Shown here one piece after another: positions 25,143-36,721 of a stretch of 64,000 nt of DNA (position 1 is the first letter of the stretch; each line of letters starts with the position of its first letter). This stretch comes from Nephromyces sp. MM_2019. Taxonomy: Eukaryota > Apicomplexa > Aconoidasida > Nephromycida. Under the pieces are notes generated by a model that did no database searches, was not told the origin of the DNA, and saw only the letters and a list, made by a program, of their open reading frames with translations. A program made the position numbers and the translations under genes. The DNA lies in NCBI GenBank assembly GCA_015657535.1, contig JADHZB010001925.1, positions 5,969 through 69,968 on the forward strand. The letters are read 5' to 3'.

Positions 25143-28100
25143 TCAAATGTTCAAGGGTGGTATAGAAGTTATAAATAAAGTGTTTAGGTTAGACTTAATC
25201 CACCCTGTAAGAAGAGATAGCGTTTGGCTCGTTATAGCTGTGATAGGTAAAACAGTTTTGTGAGGAAAAGTGAAAAGTGCTAACTGTTAATTTATGAAAT
25301 TATAAAATCTTACTTTTCCATCTTGGTATACACAAATAAAGATGAAATTCGTTAATTTTCCAAATGTATGCTGCTTCGTTCTATAAGTATAAATTGTATT
25401 TAATTTTGTATTTAGATTGATAATTAAATATTTGAAAATATAAATCTCAAGCATGTTAAAGCTTACTTCCCCTTTCAGATAAATATGAGAAGGAATTTTG
25501 AGGTTTCTGACCAGGTAATTGCATTGTGAATATAATTTGAAAATTCTGATCAATATAAAAAAAAATTTAATTGAATATTAGTCTTGTAGGGTTATCATAT
25601 ATTTAACCTTCTCTTCATTTCTTTGTTGTCATAATTTAAGTTAAAATTGCTAGAAAAATACTGTTGAAGTGATGTGGAAAAGCATAGCATATGAATTATC
25701 TCCAGATGGTCAAGTTGTGGGTCTGAAATCAAGTAATTGAATTGTAAATATTTGATTCAATGTATAGCTTAAAGAATACAATTGGACCTAATTTCAAGGG
25801 ACAGGATCTAATGGAGGAGTGTATTTCATTTATACAACTATTTGAAGAAACAATCTGATAAAAACAAATTGAGAAGTTATCATCTAGAAGATGAATAGTT
25901 CTGGAAGTTATCCATGAAGGCAAACATTATTTATTTTTGTAAAATGCTGGGAAATTGCATAAAATTGTTCAGAATCAGAATTTGTTGAAATAAAAATCAG
26001 GCCAACTGTATCGGTTGTTATAAAGTTTACATAAGCGTAGAGAAAAGCACTGAAAAAATGATATAAATATAACTTAGATCAATTAAGAATAAACTTCAAA
26101 ATAATAATCTTGACCTATCGTTAATCCCAGGTAAACAAATAGGCATCCAAGATTCAGCTTGTCTTAAAGACGCAGAAGATAAAACGAGGTTAAGGAGGAG
26201 TATAATATCTGATCAGAAATTCATTGAAGGTGATTATTTCTGTTTTATTAAGGTTAACTTTGTATAGCTCACCTGATGGGGGTAGCTTGGTAGTTTTTGA
26301 TATAGATAATCCAATGATTCTATGTTGTGCGAACATGATTCCCGCTCTAAAATATTTATTATTGCACAAAAGAGTGATTATTTTTTCATTTTAAAAAGAT
26401 TTATGAGCTTACACGATATTTGGTGATTGTACATCTTTCAAAGTATTTAAGCATATACCTCGTGCAACTGAGTTTAATGGGAGAGGTTCGAATCCCTTGA
26501 CCTACAAAGTTAATAAATTTGGCTCAGTTTAACAGTGTGCTAGTATGAAATGGGAGTAATCACCAAAGGAAACATATCTTTCTGGTGCCAAGATATATAA
26601 TTATAGATTACACCTTCTGTTCCTGAAATGCAAAATCTAATTTAAATCAAATTTTTTGATAAGGAATTGTGTTTTACCTCCCAATAGTTGACGCATGTCA
26701 TAAGATGGACGGATTGTGAGTGCTTTTTCAATAGTTCGAGTTAAGAGGGAAATTATCTGAAGTTTATTTTAAGGGATCATTTCTCAATTGAAATTCATTG
26801 AAATTTTACGAAAAGTGCTATTTATAACTCAGCGGCTTGTATGGAGTGTAACTGGTATACCAGTATTGTGAATCACATTAAAATATGTATGATACAGAAA
26901 AATTTTTAATATAGTAAGAAATTCATGAATAAATTTACACGTACCTGAAGATGGACATTATTCAGCAAGGCTTCTATTTGGCAAAAAAAATCACCCTTAG
27001 AGGAAATTGCTGCTAGCCAAAGTGGACCTCTATAAATGAATGCGAAAACGAATTTTCCCGCTTTAATGTATCTATAGAGGATTAGGATAAAATAGTTTTT
27101 TTCCGAATTTTGTATAAAATTCTTCCCAACCTTAGCTCATCATGGTCATCAGATTGTAGAAAAAGTGACTGCATAGTAGTTAAAACAGCGGCTAGAGTGC
27201 CTGGTAAATTATTTAAATGGCGATGATAAGTAAAGATATAAGAAGTTTTAAGAATATGGGAAGGTTTAACTCTGTACTTCAAGGTTTTACCTGTAAAAGC
27301 AGCTAGTCGTTCTTCTGAGCCATATCTGAGGTAAATGAAATAATTAGTATTTAGCATCTACTAAGTAGTAAAAATCCAATTTACCGAGTATAGACCGGCT
27401 TTCCAGAATAAGTGAATATAAATACGTGTAATTTATGGTTGTACCAGTTTGGAGTTGAATCATCTGGAGAAGTATTAGAAAAATTCTGGTTCAAGTTTAT
27501 TTTTATTTCATAATTAAATCATGTTTACCTTCCCCATACTTTTGTTTTTCAATTGTATAACTTAGGTGTAGACTTTCTGGGAATTCTAAGCTATTTGAAT
27601 TGTAGTTTGTTTCCAAAGGATTAGGGATAAAAGGTAGCTGTGAATTGATTGAAGGTACCATGGGTAGCCTTTTTGGCTCTTTCATGAGTAATGTGGGTTC
27701 ATTTTCTTCTTTCTGGGTTAAAAAATTTTTTTTCCTTGGCTCTTTATTACTATATTCGAAAGTGTCATGAAAAACTCGCTCCTCAGAGTTTTTATTGATA
27801 CTCATATCCGATGACTTGACTTCATTGAGGGAGCTCTTGGGTAGCATAGCTAATATTGAATGTTTAATTGTATATAAATTATATGCAATATTGCTCTTAA
27901 AAGGGCATTGCAAAAATAAATATCACCTAATAAGTCATTGCTAGGTGAAGTCTCAGGGGTTCCAAGTTCATGGTTCGTAATAGTAGTGTTAGCACTTGAT
28001 GTGTTGTTGGGTTTTGAATTCGATAGGTTTTCAGAGATATGTTCAACTTTCGGTTTTAGGCATAATGCTTGGATATGAGAGTCATTTGAATCGGAGATTG

Positions 28101-28152
28101 GATCATCATTATCCGACTCAAAAAGTTCCCATAAAACCTCTTGACTTCCCAT
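25143..28152 (-). CDS. MON1: Vacuolar fusion protein MON1 (Rab7 GEF subunit)
   Basis: MON1 pairs with CCZ1 to form the guanine-nucleotide exchange factor that activates Rab7 on late endosomes and vacuoles. The first ATG is 28152. An acidic, Ser/Asn-rich N terminus runs to about 27500. Then come the three longin-type regions in the family order: NWYNHKLHVFIYS and TRYGSEERLAAF near 27300-27450, FIYRGPLWLAAISSKGDFF near 27000, a LLTRTIEKAL...DMRQLLGG segment near 26700, LNLVLSSASLRQAESWMPIC near 26150, and a C-terminal third. In that last part I placed consecutive exons ending at 25143 that fit the animal sequence exon by exon, for example EAAYIWKINEFHLYLCIP and LLTGWIKSNLNTLFI. All junctions I tested were phase-consistent. 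Family assignment is firm; some 5' exon edges are approximate. Confidence 0.9.
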
Positions 28153-29155
28153 AAAGTCCAAAAGTGTATTTAGAATTGAAAATATTCCATATACTTAAAA
28201 TGGTTAAAATTGTAATTTAAATAAGTCAAAAGGAGCGCTCTTATGTAATTTTAGGTATTATACCAACAACTTTGCTTTTACTGATTAGTATTAAAGCTGT
28301 TGTTAGATAATCTTGTTATATTTATAAAGTACTACAATCAGTGGTGATTATTTTTTAATAAAGCATTGTAATCTAAATGATTTGTCACAAATGTAGAGGA
28401 CAAAAAAGTAATTCGATTATTAATGATGCTTGATATAACTTGAGAAAAGGTTAAAGTTCTAAGGGTCATCTAGTAAATGCTAAATAGCAATTGTGCATGA
28501 ACTTTAATTATTTTTGCGTCTATTTCACAAGTGAAACTGCTGTAATTCGTAGCATTTCTAAAATGCTTGCTTAAACGGCATGAATTCTGATTATCGATTA
28601 ACTTTGAGTGAAAATAATAAATCCTAGAGCTAGGAAAACCTGTGATTCGTCACTAATAATTGATTTAATGTGTTGTGCAGCTTGTTAAGCTTTTCATACT
28701 ATACAATTCTATGCAAAACTTATAATTTCAAAACTTAAGAGAGAAAACACCCTGGAGGTTAAATTAACACCACAACGAAAATTCGTTAGATTCATCTAGT
28801 CTAAAAAGGCTGTTTGTGCTAAACATAGAATAAATTGTTAGAAGGTATGTTTTTTATTCTTCTAATTCTGCTGTTACAATCTGAAATTTAGCTGTTAAGA
28901 AAAATTTTTGATAAGATGATTATAACAATGGTTGTTATTACAACAAGCATAACCTAGATCAAGACTAAAATAAAATATAAATTTAACTGAATTTTTTTAA
29001 TTTAGTTATGCATAAGAAATATAATAAAACAAGTTGTTTTCAAGACATGATAAGCTTTGACCAGCTCTCTTAAATTTGATTAAAAATAACAATTTTATCA
29101 ACTATATTAGGTACTATTTGAATTTATATATTAAATAGCGCTATAATAAAGAGAA
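28153..29155. other. Intergenic, divergent promoters
   Basis: AT-rich spacer between divergent genes MON1 and the JmjC oxygenase. No exon-like or repeated sequence seen. Confidence 0.6.
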
Positions 29156-31330
29156 ATGGAACTATTTGAGGAAGTTTTAAAAAATTCCCCTTTTTTTGAT
29201 AAAATCTGGGAAAAAATGCCATATATATTTAAAAGTAAAGCCTTTAATGATATACCCACTGAAGAATTCATAAGCATGGTATGAATTTTGTTAATATAAA
29301 GGTAGATTTTGAAAATTTTAATTTAAAATATCAAACTTTAAAAGGAATTTAAGTCCAAAATATCCATAAATCCTTTAGGACGAGTTTTTTTCAATCTTGA
29401 TCCAAGCTGGGGAAAGGTGTAGGTTTTTTAAGGTATGTATTCTGGCTTATACATGAACCAAGCTAAAACCTATAGTTTATCTGTTCTTAAGACTTTTTGC
29501 CTATAACAACTCGTTTCCAGAAAGGAGCACACTACGAATCAAATGATTTTGCTAATGCTTATGTTGAAGGTGCATCGATAATTTTAAATCAGGCCGACAG
29601 ATTCAGTCCAATTCTTTTTGAGCTTTGCAAGAAATTAGCCCAAAAATACTTTCATCACGTGTTTGCGGTAGCGTATTTAACTCCTGAAAATTCTTATGCT
29701 GTCCCAGCACACTCAGACGATCAGGTTGTTTTTATGAAATCAATGTCTAATACCATCCATTTACTATCTATCTTTAAATAGGATGTATTTATACTTCAAT
29801 TATGGGGTAAAAAGAACTGGAAAATATACAACCCGATTGTAGAGCTACCTTTTACTGAAGAAATGGTGGGGAAAGACTATCCTATCTCTCAAGTTAGGTT
29901 TTAAATATCTTTTTTTTTATAAGCATTTTTTAGACTTTCATTTTATTACTTACTATTGTTGTAAATTCAGGATGATTTAGGCGAACCAATCTTTAAAGTT
30001 GAACTCAGGGAAGGTGAGATGCTCTATATTCCTCGAGGGTAAGAGAAGATAAACTAATTCATAAATGTGACTAACTATAATTAAAAAAGAGATTTAATTA
30101 AAAATCCATTTTCTGTTTCATCAAATCTTACTTTCGCTTTTGAAAAGATTTATTCACGAAGCTGTGACATCTCAACAACACTCTTTACACATAACTATAA
30201 CTATCCCTACATCAAATTTCTGCCTGGTTAGCCCTTTAACAGATCAAAGTTTCAAAACATAAATGATATCACTAGCTTTTTGCAATTTGAATGAACATTT
30301 AAATCATTTTCAATATTAAAAAAGCTTATTATTACCTAAAATTTCTCAAGGGTGTACTTGTTGAAAAATCCATTAAAGAAATTATAACAAGAGGGAATAT
30401 AGGTGATGATTTGATTAGGAAATGTCGAACAAGTGTTTTGAAGGTAGAAATTAATTTATAGTAATTAAAGACTTTAAAATCAGCATTCGAATGTATAATA
30501 ATATTATTTAAACAATAGAAAAACACTGACGCTAAAACTTTTGGATATTTTAAGCAATCAATTTCCAAGTTGAAGGTCTGTTCGTAAATAAAACCAAAGA
30601 CAGGTAGATTTGTGATGAGAAAATTTCCCTTTAAATATAATTAATTATTCAAGGAGCATATAACACCTAATTTAATTCAAGAAAGTTTCATTAAAGAAAT
30701 CAACAAGTGAGAGCAAAGACATAATATAAACCCCCAATTAACAATCAAAATATGAATCACTTTTTAGAGTTAATTCGTTACAAAAAAAAACATTTGAAAT
30801 TAACGAACTTGCTAAAGCTAGCTATAATCATGAAATCATTGACCAATATAGCAAAGTTATCATCTTCCCAGGTCAGAATATAGCTTTGACTTAAAAAATC
30901 CAAAATACTGCAACCGTCTAACGACATATAAATTTCTCAATATTATAAAGTAACAGTTCACTTCCACTCTCAACTCAGGTATAATATGTGATTGCTCTAG
31001 TGATGTCAATACTGTGAGATTCATTAAAGGAAACCAAAGGTTAAAAAAAGTACTTGATTTTGCAATTAACAATTATAACTATTTTTAACTTCAATTTCTC
31101 AGTCTGACTATGAACATTTCATCGAATTGCATCAAAATGATGTCTCAAATTTCAACTGGAAAGATGTTTGATGTAAATTAATCCATATGTCTTATATCAA
31201 ATTTGGATAAACGTGTTAGAGTTTTTGATTTCAGATTAAAAGCTTAGATGTTGAAAACCACTTTGAAAGGCTATGCGTGTGCCGAATCCTATTGAGAAAG
31301 AATCTTATAAAATTATTTAATGACAATTAA
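29156..31330 (+). CDS. JmjC ribosomal oxygenase (RIOX/NO66-MINA family)
   Basis: RIOX proteins are Fe(II)/2-oxoglutarate oxygenases that hydroxylate a histidine of a ribosomal protein; bacterial YcfD is a relative. Translation begins MELFEEVLKNSPFFDKIWEK, an N-terminal segment like that of the family. The JmjC core follows across exons. It includes VEGASIILNQADRFSP; AVPAHSDDQ, whose HxD supplies two iron ligands; VFILQLWGKKNWKIY; DLGEPIFKVELREGEMLYIP with RGFIHEA, which supplies the distal histidine; and HSLHITITIPT. The C-terminal half is poorly conserved and spread over several short exons between 30300 and 31330, and it should form the dimerisation and winged-helix parts. It ends KLIKLFNDN. 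The iron-binding residues are all present, so it should be active. Whether it is nucleolar or organellar cannot be told. Confidence 0.88.
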
Positions 31331-31716
31331 AGATTGTACGATTCAATTCTCATTTTGAGTTTTAGTATTACTTAGCAAAAACTTGAATTAGCATCGGCTT
31401 CGAGTCAATGCAATGAATTAGATTATACAACTGAATACCAATTGTGTTAAAGTTTCGAAAGCGTTTTGACTATTCTACCAATTTTATATAATCTAGCAAT
31501 CATTTATTAAAATAAACTTCAAAAAATTTAACAAAACCTGGTTCTAAATGAAAGCCCTTTAAGCTTCAGTCACAAGTTAACCAAGCATAATAAAATTAAC
31601 AAATAACCATGAAATGAGATTGGTAGAAAATATTAGCACCAAGTCAATACTATGAAAATCACTTTTAGATCCCTTATAGGATACTTAATATTTAATTAAG
31701 GACATTGTTGACACCA
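31331..31716. other. Short intergenic gap
   Basis: AT-rich, with no recognisable feature. Confidence 0.5.
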
Positions 31717-31887
31717 ATGGTTTACAAAATACCCTTTAATCCACATGTTTGGATTCAGAGTTTGAGGAATTTAAAATCATTTTCAACGTTAAGAGAGAGG
31801 CTATATGGGCCGAAGCCTTTAGTTATGATTATTCATCCCTTCCAAAAAAGAAAGCCTTTTCAAGTAATGCGCCAAGTTTTATCCTAA
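31717..31887 (+). CDS. Possible 56-residue basic protein
   Basis: This is a small ORF beginning MVYKIPFNPHVWIQSLRN and continuing with several basic residues (STLRERLYGPKP, FQKRKPFQ). Its GC is higher than the flanks, and the N terminus resembles a mitochondrial targeting sequence (Arg/Lys, hydrophobic, no acids before residue 25). No family was recognised. It ends exactly where the minus-strand ORF at 31888-32112 ends, so the two stop codons abut. Alternatively it is a 5' exon of the GTPase gene downstream, but I found no donor that joins in phase. Confidence 0.4.
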   Translation: MVYKIPFNPHVWIQSLRNLKSFSTLRERLYGPKPLVMIIHPFQKRKPFQVMRQVLS

Positions 31888-32112
31888 TTATCTCATTGCT
31901 TTTAATTCTCTGATCGCTAAAAACTTTTTGAGCCTACTATCATTTTCAAAATAGGAATTGATCTGGGACTCTGAAGAAGCTTTGGGTCTCGCAAGAGCTG
32001 CTAACTGGGAACTCCTACCTGGTCCTTCCATTCCCAAAGGTTTATTCTCAGTCATAATAAGCATTTTCGCAATTTTAGTCACAATTAAGACCCTTAAACT
32101 AACATAATGCAT
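31888..32112 (-). CDS. Possible small protein, 57-74 residues
   Basis: This is a short ORF whose most protein-like part starts at an internal Met: MTENKPLGMEGPGRSSQLAA, then a Lys/Arg-rich end KKFLAIRELKAMR. The first ATG would be at 32112, with better candidates at about 32064 and 32055. Its composition is more balanced than random AT-rich DNA would give. It has no recognised homology. It lies head-to-head with the GTPase start at 32117 and tail-to-tail with the plus-strand micro-ORF, an unusually tight packing for this genome. Confidence 0.4.
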   Translation of the reverse strand: MHYVSLRVLIVTKIAKMLIMTENKPLGMEGPGRSSQLAALARPKASSESQINSYFENDSRLKKFLAIRELKAMR

Positions 32113-32116
32113 TAAA

Positions 32117-34314
32117 TGTCAGGTGGCTGGAATAATGATGAATTCGAGAAGATTGAACACCTCAGAATTCTAACCCAGAACCATAATTATAAGTTCCCCA
32201 GTCAATGGCACCTAGTGAGGTACCTTAAACTACTACTTATTCACTTATGAAGTCCATAGACACGCATATACCGTCTCACTCCTTCCACATATATTTTAAC
32301 CATATTGAACACTTTTTTAAGAGATGAAGACAGTGATGATGAAAACTACCCAGATGAAGAAAACTGGAATAACTTTTCAATTAGAAAACAGTGGGCTGAA
32401 TCTTGCCTTGTTAGAGTTCGTAAAATAGATTCTAAATGTTACTTCGGAAAAGGAAAGGTTTGATTGACTTCTTATCCCCTGGGAGCACTCACTATTTAAA
32501 ATTTTATTTTATCAGCTTGAAGAAATTAAGTCAATTTTTTCGGAAATGCCGAGTCGATATGTTTTCATAAACACTTTTCTTTCTCCAAGGCAACACTATT
32601 ATCTTGAGGACATTTTCAATCAAACTTTGCACACAATAAATATCAAGAAACAAGATTCTGTAGAGAGCGATAACGAATTTTCCAACCTTCCTAGTCTCAA
32701 TGATATTTATGACCCTAATAACTCTGAAGAAGCTGATCTACCTGATGACCAAGGTCACGCTGATTATAAATTTAATTTTACTATTCCAAGTAAAATAGAG
32801 ATAATTGATAGATATCGAATTATCCTTGAAATATTTTCACAAAGGGCTAGTAACTCTGAAGCAAGATTGCAGGTTGCTACAACATATCAATAATACCTCC
32901 ATATAAGACTATCAACAATTTATTAATAAATCTTAACAAACAATGAAAAGATTAGGACAATATTTCTTCAGATTGAAGCTGCCAGATTGCTATATATAAG
33001 ATCTAAAATACGCTGGGACACTCTATCATGTCAAAGTCAAATAAAGGCTTTGACACACCGAAGCAGCTCTCTATTGCAAAATGTAAATTTTTAGACTTAA
33101 ACATTGCCATAAATAGAAATTCAAGAATAATTCCAAACTCGCTATTTGGAAACATATTTTTAATTTTCTCACCAGACAAATAAAAATGCTAAGGCTACTT
33201 TTATCCAATTTATTAATTCGACTGAAACATTAGAACAATACCAAAGAAGAATTCTGGAGGATTTGGGGCATAAAATAAAATCTGACTTAATCGCTGTACG
33301 TGATAAATGATATTATTTGTGTATATACTAATATCAAATTTACTTGCAGCTCAAGAAAACCCGCGAGCTACATAGAAAGGGCAGAAAAAATGCCATCACT
33401 GTTGCTGTTGTTGGATACACAAATACTGGAAAGACCGCTATAATAAATCAATTATGCCTATCTGGATTGAAAGTTCGTGATATGCTATTTCAAACACTTG
33501 ATGTTGCATATAAACAAATAAGACTGGAAAATGGACTATCAGCAATCATAGTATAATACACTTATAAGATTATAAGCCCTAGTTAAAGCCTGTTTTATTA
33601 CTTGCTTCAGATCGACTCAATTGGCTTTATCCAACATCTACCAAACACAATTCTGAAGGCATTTGAGGTACCCAAGTGATTTATATACTGAAAGCAATCT
33701 AATCATGAGCTTCTTTCCTAAGTCTGTTTTAGAGGAAATTCTAGAAGCCGATATACTTATTCACGTGAGAGATATAAGCCACTCTCAAACAGAAGAGCAA
33801 AAGAAAGTCATAATAGAGACTCTTAGTAGGATTGGCATTAGCTCAGACTATTTGGAAAATAGAATTATAGAAGTGTGGAATAAAATAGACTTGCTGCCTG
33901 AAAACGAACTCAAATCTTTAATTTCTAAATTACCTTACAATGCTGTTCCAACGTCAGCTATAGATGGTTTGGGATTTGAGATTTTGAAAAAGGCAAGTAG
34001 TTTTTTCGAATTTAGATTGATGTAATTATCGATCTTTTATAAATTTTTATTTCCAGCACTTGACACAGCTTATATCAAATATTGATAAGAAATTTTTATT
34101 GGAGTTCGAATTTGCCACTACTGATGCTCCAGCCAGACTTAAGTACTTGAACTCCAATTGTTTTATACTACAGGAAAGCTATCAAACTTCAAATGATGGA
34201 TTATCAATCACACTTAAAGCCATGGCGGGACATAGTAGTCTTCAAAGATATAGTAAACTTTTCGGTAACGAGTTTTCCTTTTCTTTAGAAGACCCAACTG
34301 AGGGCCTAGCATAG
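32117..34314 (+). CDS. GTPBP6: GTPBP6/HflX-family GTPase
   Basis: HflX GTPases bind the large ribosomal subunit; in eukaryotes GTPBP6 works on mitochondrial ribosomes. The N-terminal nucleotide-binding domain spans SCLVRVRKIDSKCYFGKGKL (FGKGK is typical) and IIDRYRIILEIFSQRASNSE, where the family has ..DR...L.IF..RA.. followed by EARLQ. After a helical linker comes the G domain. G1 is GYTNTGKT near 33420, then TLDV in switch I, DSIGFIQHLP as G3 near 33610, and NKID as G4 near 33880. LIHVRDISHSQTEEQ matches human GTPBP6 closely. The gene is split by short introns, and an extra acidic insert of about 45 residues lies near 32650-32780. No clear targeting peptide follows the chosen ATG, so a 5' exon may be missing. 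Confidence 0.88.
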
Positions 34315-34980
34315 TAAGATATAACACTTTTTGAATTCCGTTACCTTGAAATTTTACATAATAATTTGTTTTGCATTTATGTATGAGATAAAACAATTAC
34401 AAGTTAACACTAGTTCCCGCTATTTATAGTACATAACAAAATAACTTTTTTTAATACCTTTATATGAATAATACCCTATTGCCAATTCTTGTGTAAGCTA
34501 GAACACTTCAGAGCCTATTAATAAACCTATTCTGCTTCCTTCCTAACTATATTAGCTACAGTACTAACCCTTTTCAAGCAGCTATATAGTTATCTTTTGT
34601 ATATTTAACACATTTAAGATTAAAGCTCAGCTCTTATATTTACCAAAGTGCAACTTACTAACAAATTTTTTGTTATAAAATTTGGAAAAATATATACGTT
34701 TTCAAACAATTTGCTTTTCAATAATTTTTAATAAATTCAAATATTTTCAACAAAAGATAAATTGAAAAATAAATTAACTTTTTGAAATATTTGAAGAGCA
34801 GATAAGATCATTCCAACAATTGACATTTTTTATATATTATTCTAGCTAGCTAGTTAGACATTTAAAATCTATTAGAATTAGTTTGTAATTTTGATTTTAG
34901 AATTCATATATATGTAATTGTGATGTAATAAAATTGTTATAAGACTTAATCAGAAGCATTTCTCTCTAAATTTGAACAGA
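34315..34980. other. Intergenic AT-rich region
   Basis: Nothing recognisable beyond AT-rich sequence; presumably the 3' UTR of the GTPase gene and the promoter of the next one. Confidence 0.6.
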
Positions 34981-35415
34981 ATGAATGATTCTGATACTAA
35001 TGCTCAGGAGTCCCGAGGCGAAAGGCCTAACATCTGCTCGAGTATCCTTGAGAAACTTTTAACTGGGTTGTCTGTAAGTCATGATATTGGATATTGTGTA
35101 ACTTCTATTTTTGAAAAATTGGCGGAATATATGAAGCTATAGTTTAAAGACTTAAATTTAAATTAAATACTTTCATCCGCTTAATCAATAAAGGTAATAG
35201 GCCGTAATGCACGAGAAGTGTTAAATGGTACTACCGAGGCTATTAAGAAAATATCATATCCGATTAAAGAAAGTTGCTTGAATCAGTATGATTCTTGTTT
35301 GGGAAGATGGTATACAAAAACCAGGTCAACAACAGTCGAAAGTAATGTAATCAGATTCGATAACAAAGATGAAGCAATGGATGACTCTTCAAGTCCTCAA
35401 AATATCTTAAAATAA
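34981..35415 (+). CDS. Small cysteine-containing protein, about 105 residues
   Basis: Two exons are inferred: ATG 34981 to a GTAAGT donor near 35073, then an exon from about 35193 to the stop at 35415. The protein starts MNDSDTNAQESRGERPNIC. Its central part reads YPIKESCLNQYDSCLGRWYT. The YDxC..RWY pattern recalls the first helix of TRIAP1/Mdm35 and other small intermembrane-space proteins. However, the cysteine spacing here is Cx6C rather than Cx9C, and the second pair is absent. I therefore treat the resemblance as suggestive only. The C terminus is acidic and Ser-rich. A mitochondrial role is inference. Confidence 0.6.
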
Positions 35416-35689
35416 GACTTGATTAAAAAAATATTTATTTGGACTTAGAAATTATTAATTTAATTTTCATTTAAATTTGGAACTAATTGTATCAAGCAAA
35501 ACAAATTTAAATAATTTACTGATATTAATTAATCATTTACTTGTGAATGTAGTTAATAAAGTTGTAGATTTTAAGAATTACGTAATTAAATTTTAGAGTC
35601 TTTGGACAAAAACGACTACTTAAAACGCATAGCAAACATAGCAAAGTATTGATCAATTGAGAAAAGATTTGAAACACCTAAAATTAGCT

Positions 35690-36163
35690 TTATAAATTCT
35701 GAGATTTCTCACCAATCCTACCGAATTTCAAATAAACCTTATTCTTTATTTCTTGTTTAAAGAAGTGTTTAATTTTTGCTGTTTTCTCTATTTGTTTTGT
35801 AACATCATTAGGTATTGATCTATAGGACTTTATGCATGATGATTTAATACAAATTTTTTCTGAGTAATCCAAGTGCCCGTTAGGTGATTTAATGTGCCCT
35901 TCGGATATAATCAATCGGTTGGTATTCCTTTTGTTTTTGCCATCATTTATATTTCTGTCAATTAAGCCAGTAATAGTAGATCCATTTTTCAAACAAATTA
36001 AAAATTCCTCCCCAATTGAACTGAGTAGCAAACATTTCTCAAGAGAATGATATACATTTTTACGAGAATGTTTCTTGAGCTGCCTTTCTAGTAGTAACTT
36101 GAGATCAATTGGCAAGTCATATGGCTCATGATCATGTATATATGAAGGTAGTCTTCTAGCCAT
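35690..36163 (-). CDS. Possible divergent Sm-like protein
   Basis: A single-exon protein of 157 residues starting MARRLPSYIHDHEPYDLPID. The middle contains FLICLKNGSTITGLID, whose Gly spacing fits the Sm1 motif, and about 45 residues later EKICIKSSCIKSY, which could be a degraded Sm2 strand (IRG..I). Between them lies a basic, Asn-rich loop (NDGKNKRNTNR). If real, it would be an Sm/LSm fold with long N- and C-terminal helices. The C terminus is Lys-rich. This assignment rests on short motifs only, so the protein may be something else. Confidence 0.65.
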   Translation of the reverse strand: MARRLPSYIHDHEPYDLPIDLKLLLERQLKKHSRKNVYHSLEKCLLLSSIGEEFLICLKNGSTITGLIDRNINDGKNKRNTNRLIISEGHIKSPNGHLDYSEKICIKSSCIKSYRSIPNDVTKQIEKTAKIKHFFKQEIKNKVYLKFGRIGEKSQNL

Positions 36164-36721
36164 TAACTATTTGAGTTGAGGTTGATCCTATAGAAAAGAA
36201 ATTTACTCAATGCATGTAATAATTGTTTAGATGATTGTTAATTCATCTTAATTTCGATTTGAATTGAAAGAGATTTATTAGTTTAATCCCGACTATAGTG
36301 AAAGTTTTTTATCTCAAATAATGCATATAATTCCTCTTTGGGAATCTTTTTTCAGTTGTTTCAAATGTTAGAATGGGTAAATGCTGTTTGTTATCCTTTT
36401 CAAAATTGAATGTTGCATTTGTTAAGTAGTGTTAACCTTAGTAGCATGATTGTTCTAGGGAGCTTGAGCAAGTAAGTTTCTAATTTTTGACTTGGTGATA
36501 TAACTTTTAGCTAAATAAATCATTCAAATTTTAAAAGATTAAATTTGCAAATAAATAGAACCACTTTCATTAAGCAGCATTAAAACTCAAGCTTAGGTTG
36601 AGTTTCAAAAAATAAGACAATTTTCAACAACAATTAAAGTTCAAAGCTAAAAATTGAAAAACTTTACTACAAAGCTTTCAAAGCTACAAGGACTAAGATG
36701 GTAGATTGAGCTATGTCAAAG
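36164..36721. other. Intergenic AT-rich region
   Basis: No feature recognised. It separates two genes on the same strand. Confidence 0.6.

Noticed and set aside
26461..26500. A tRNA B-box-like sequence (GGTTCGAATCC) suggesting a tRNA gene.
   Set aside because: The T-arm has a mismatch, no acceptor or D arm could be folded around it, and the complement reads as a MON1 exon that aligns to the family.
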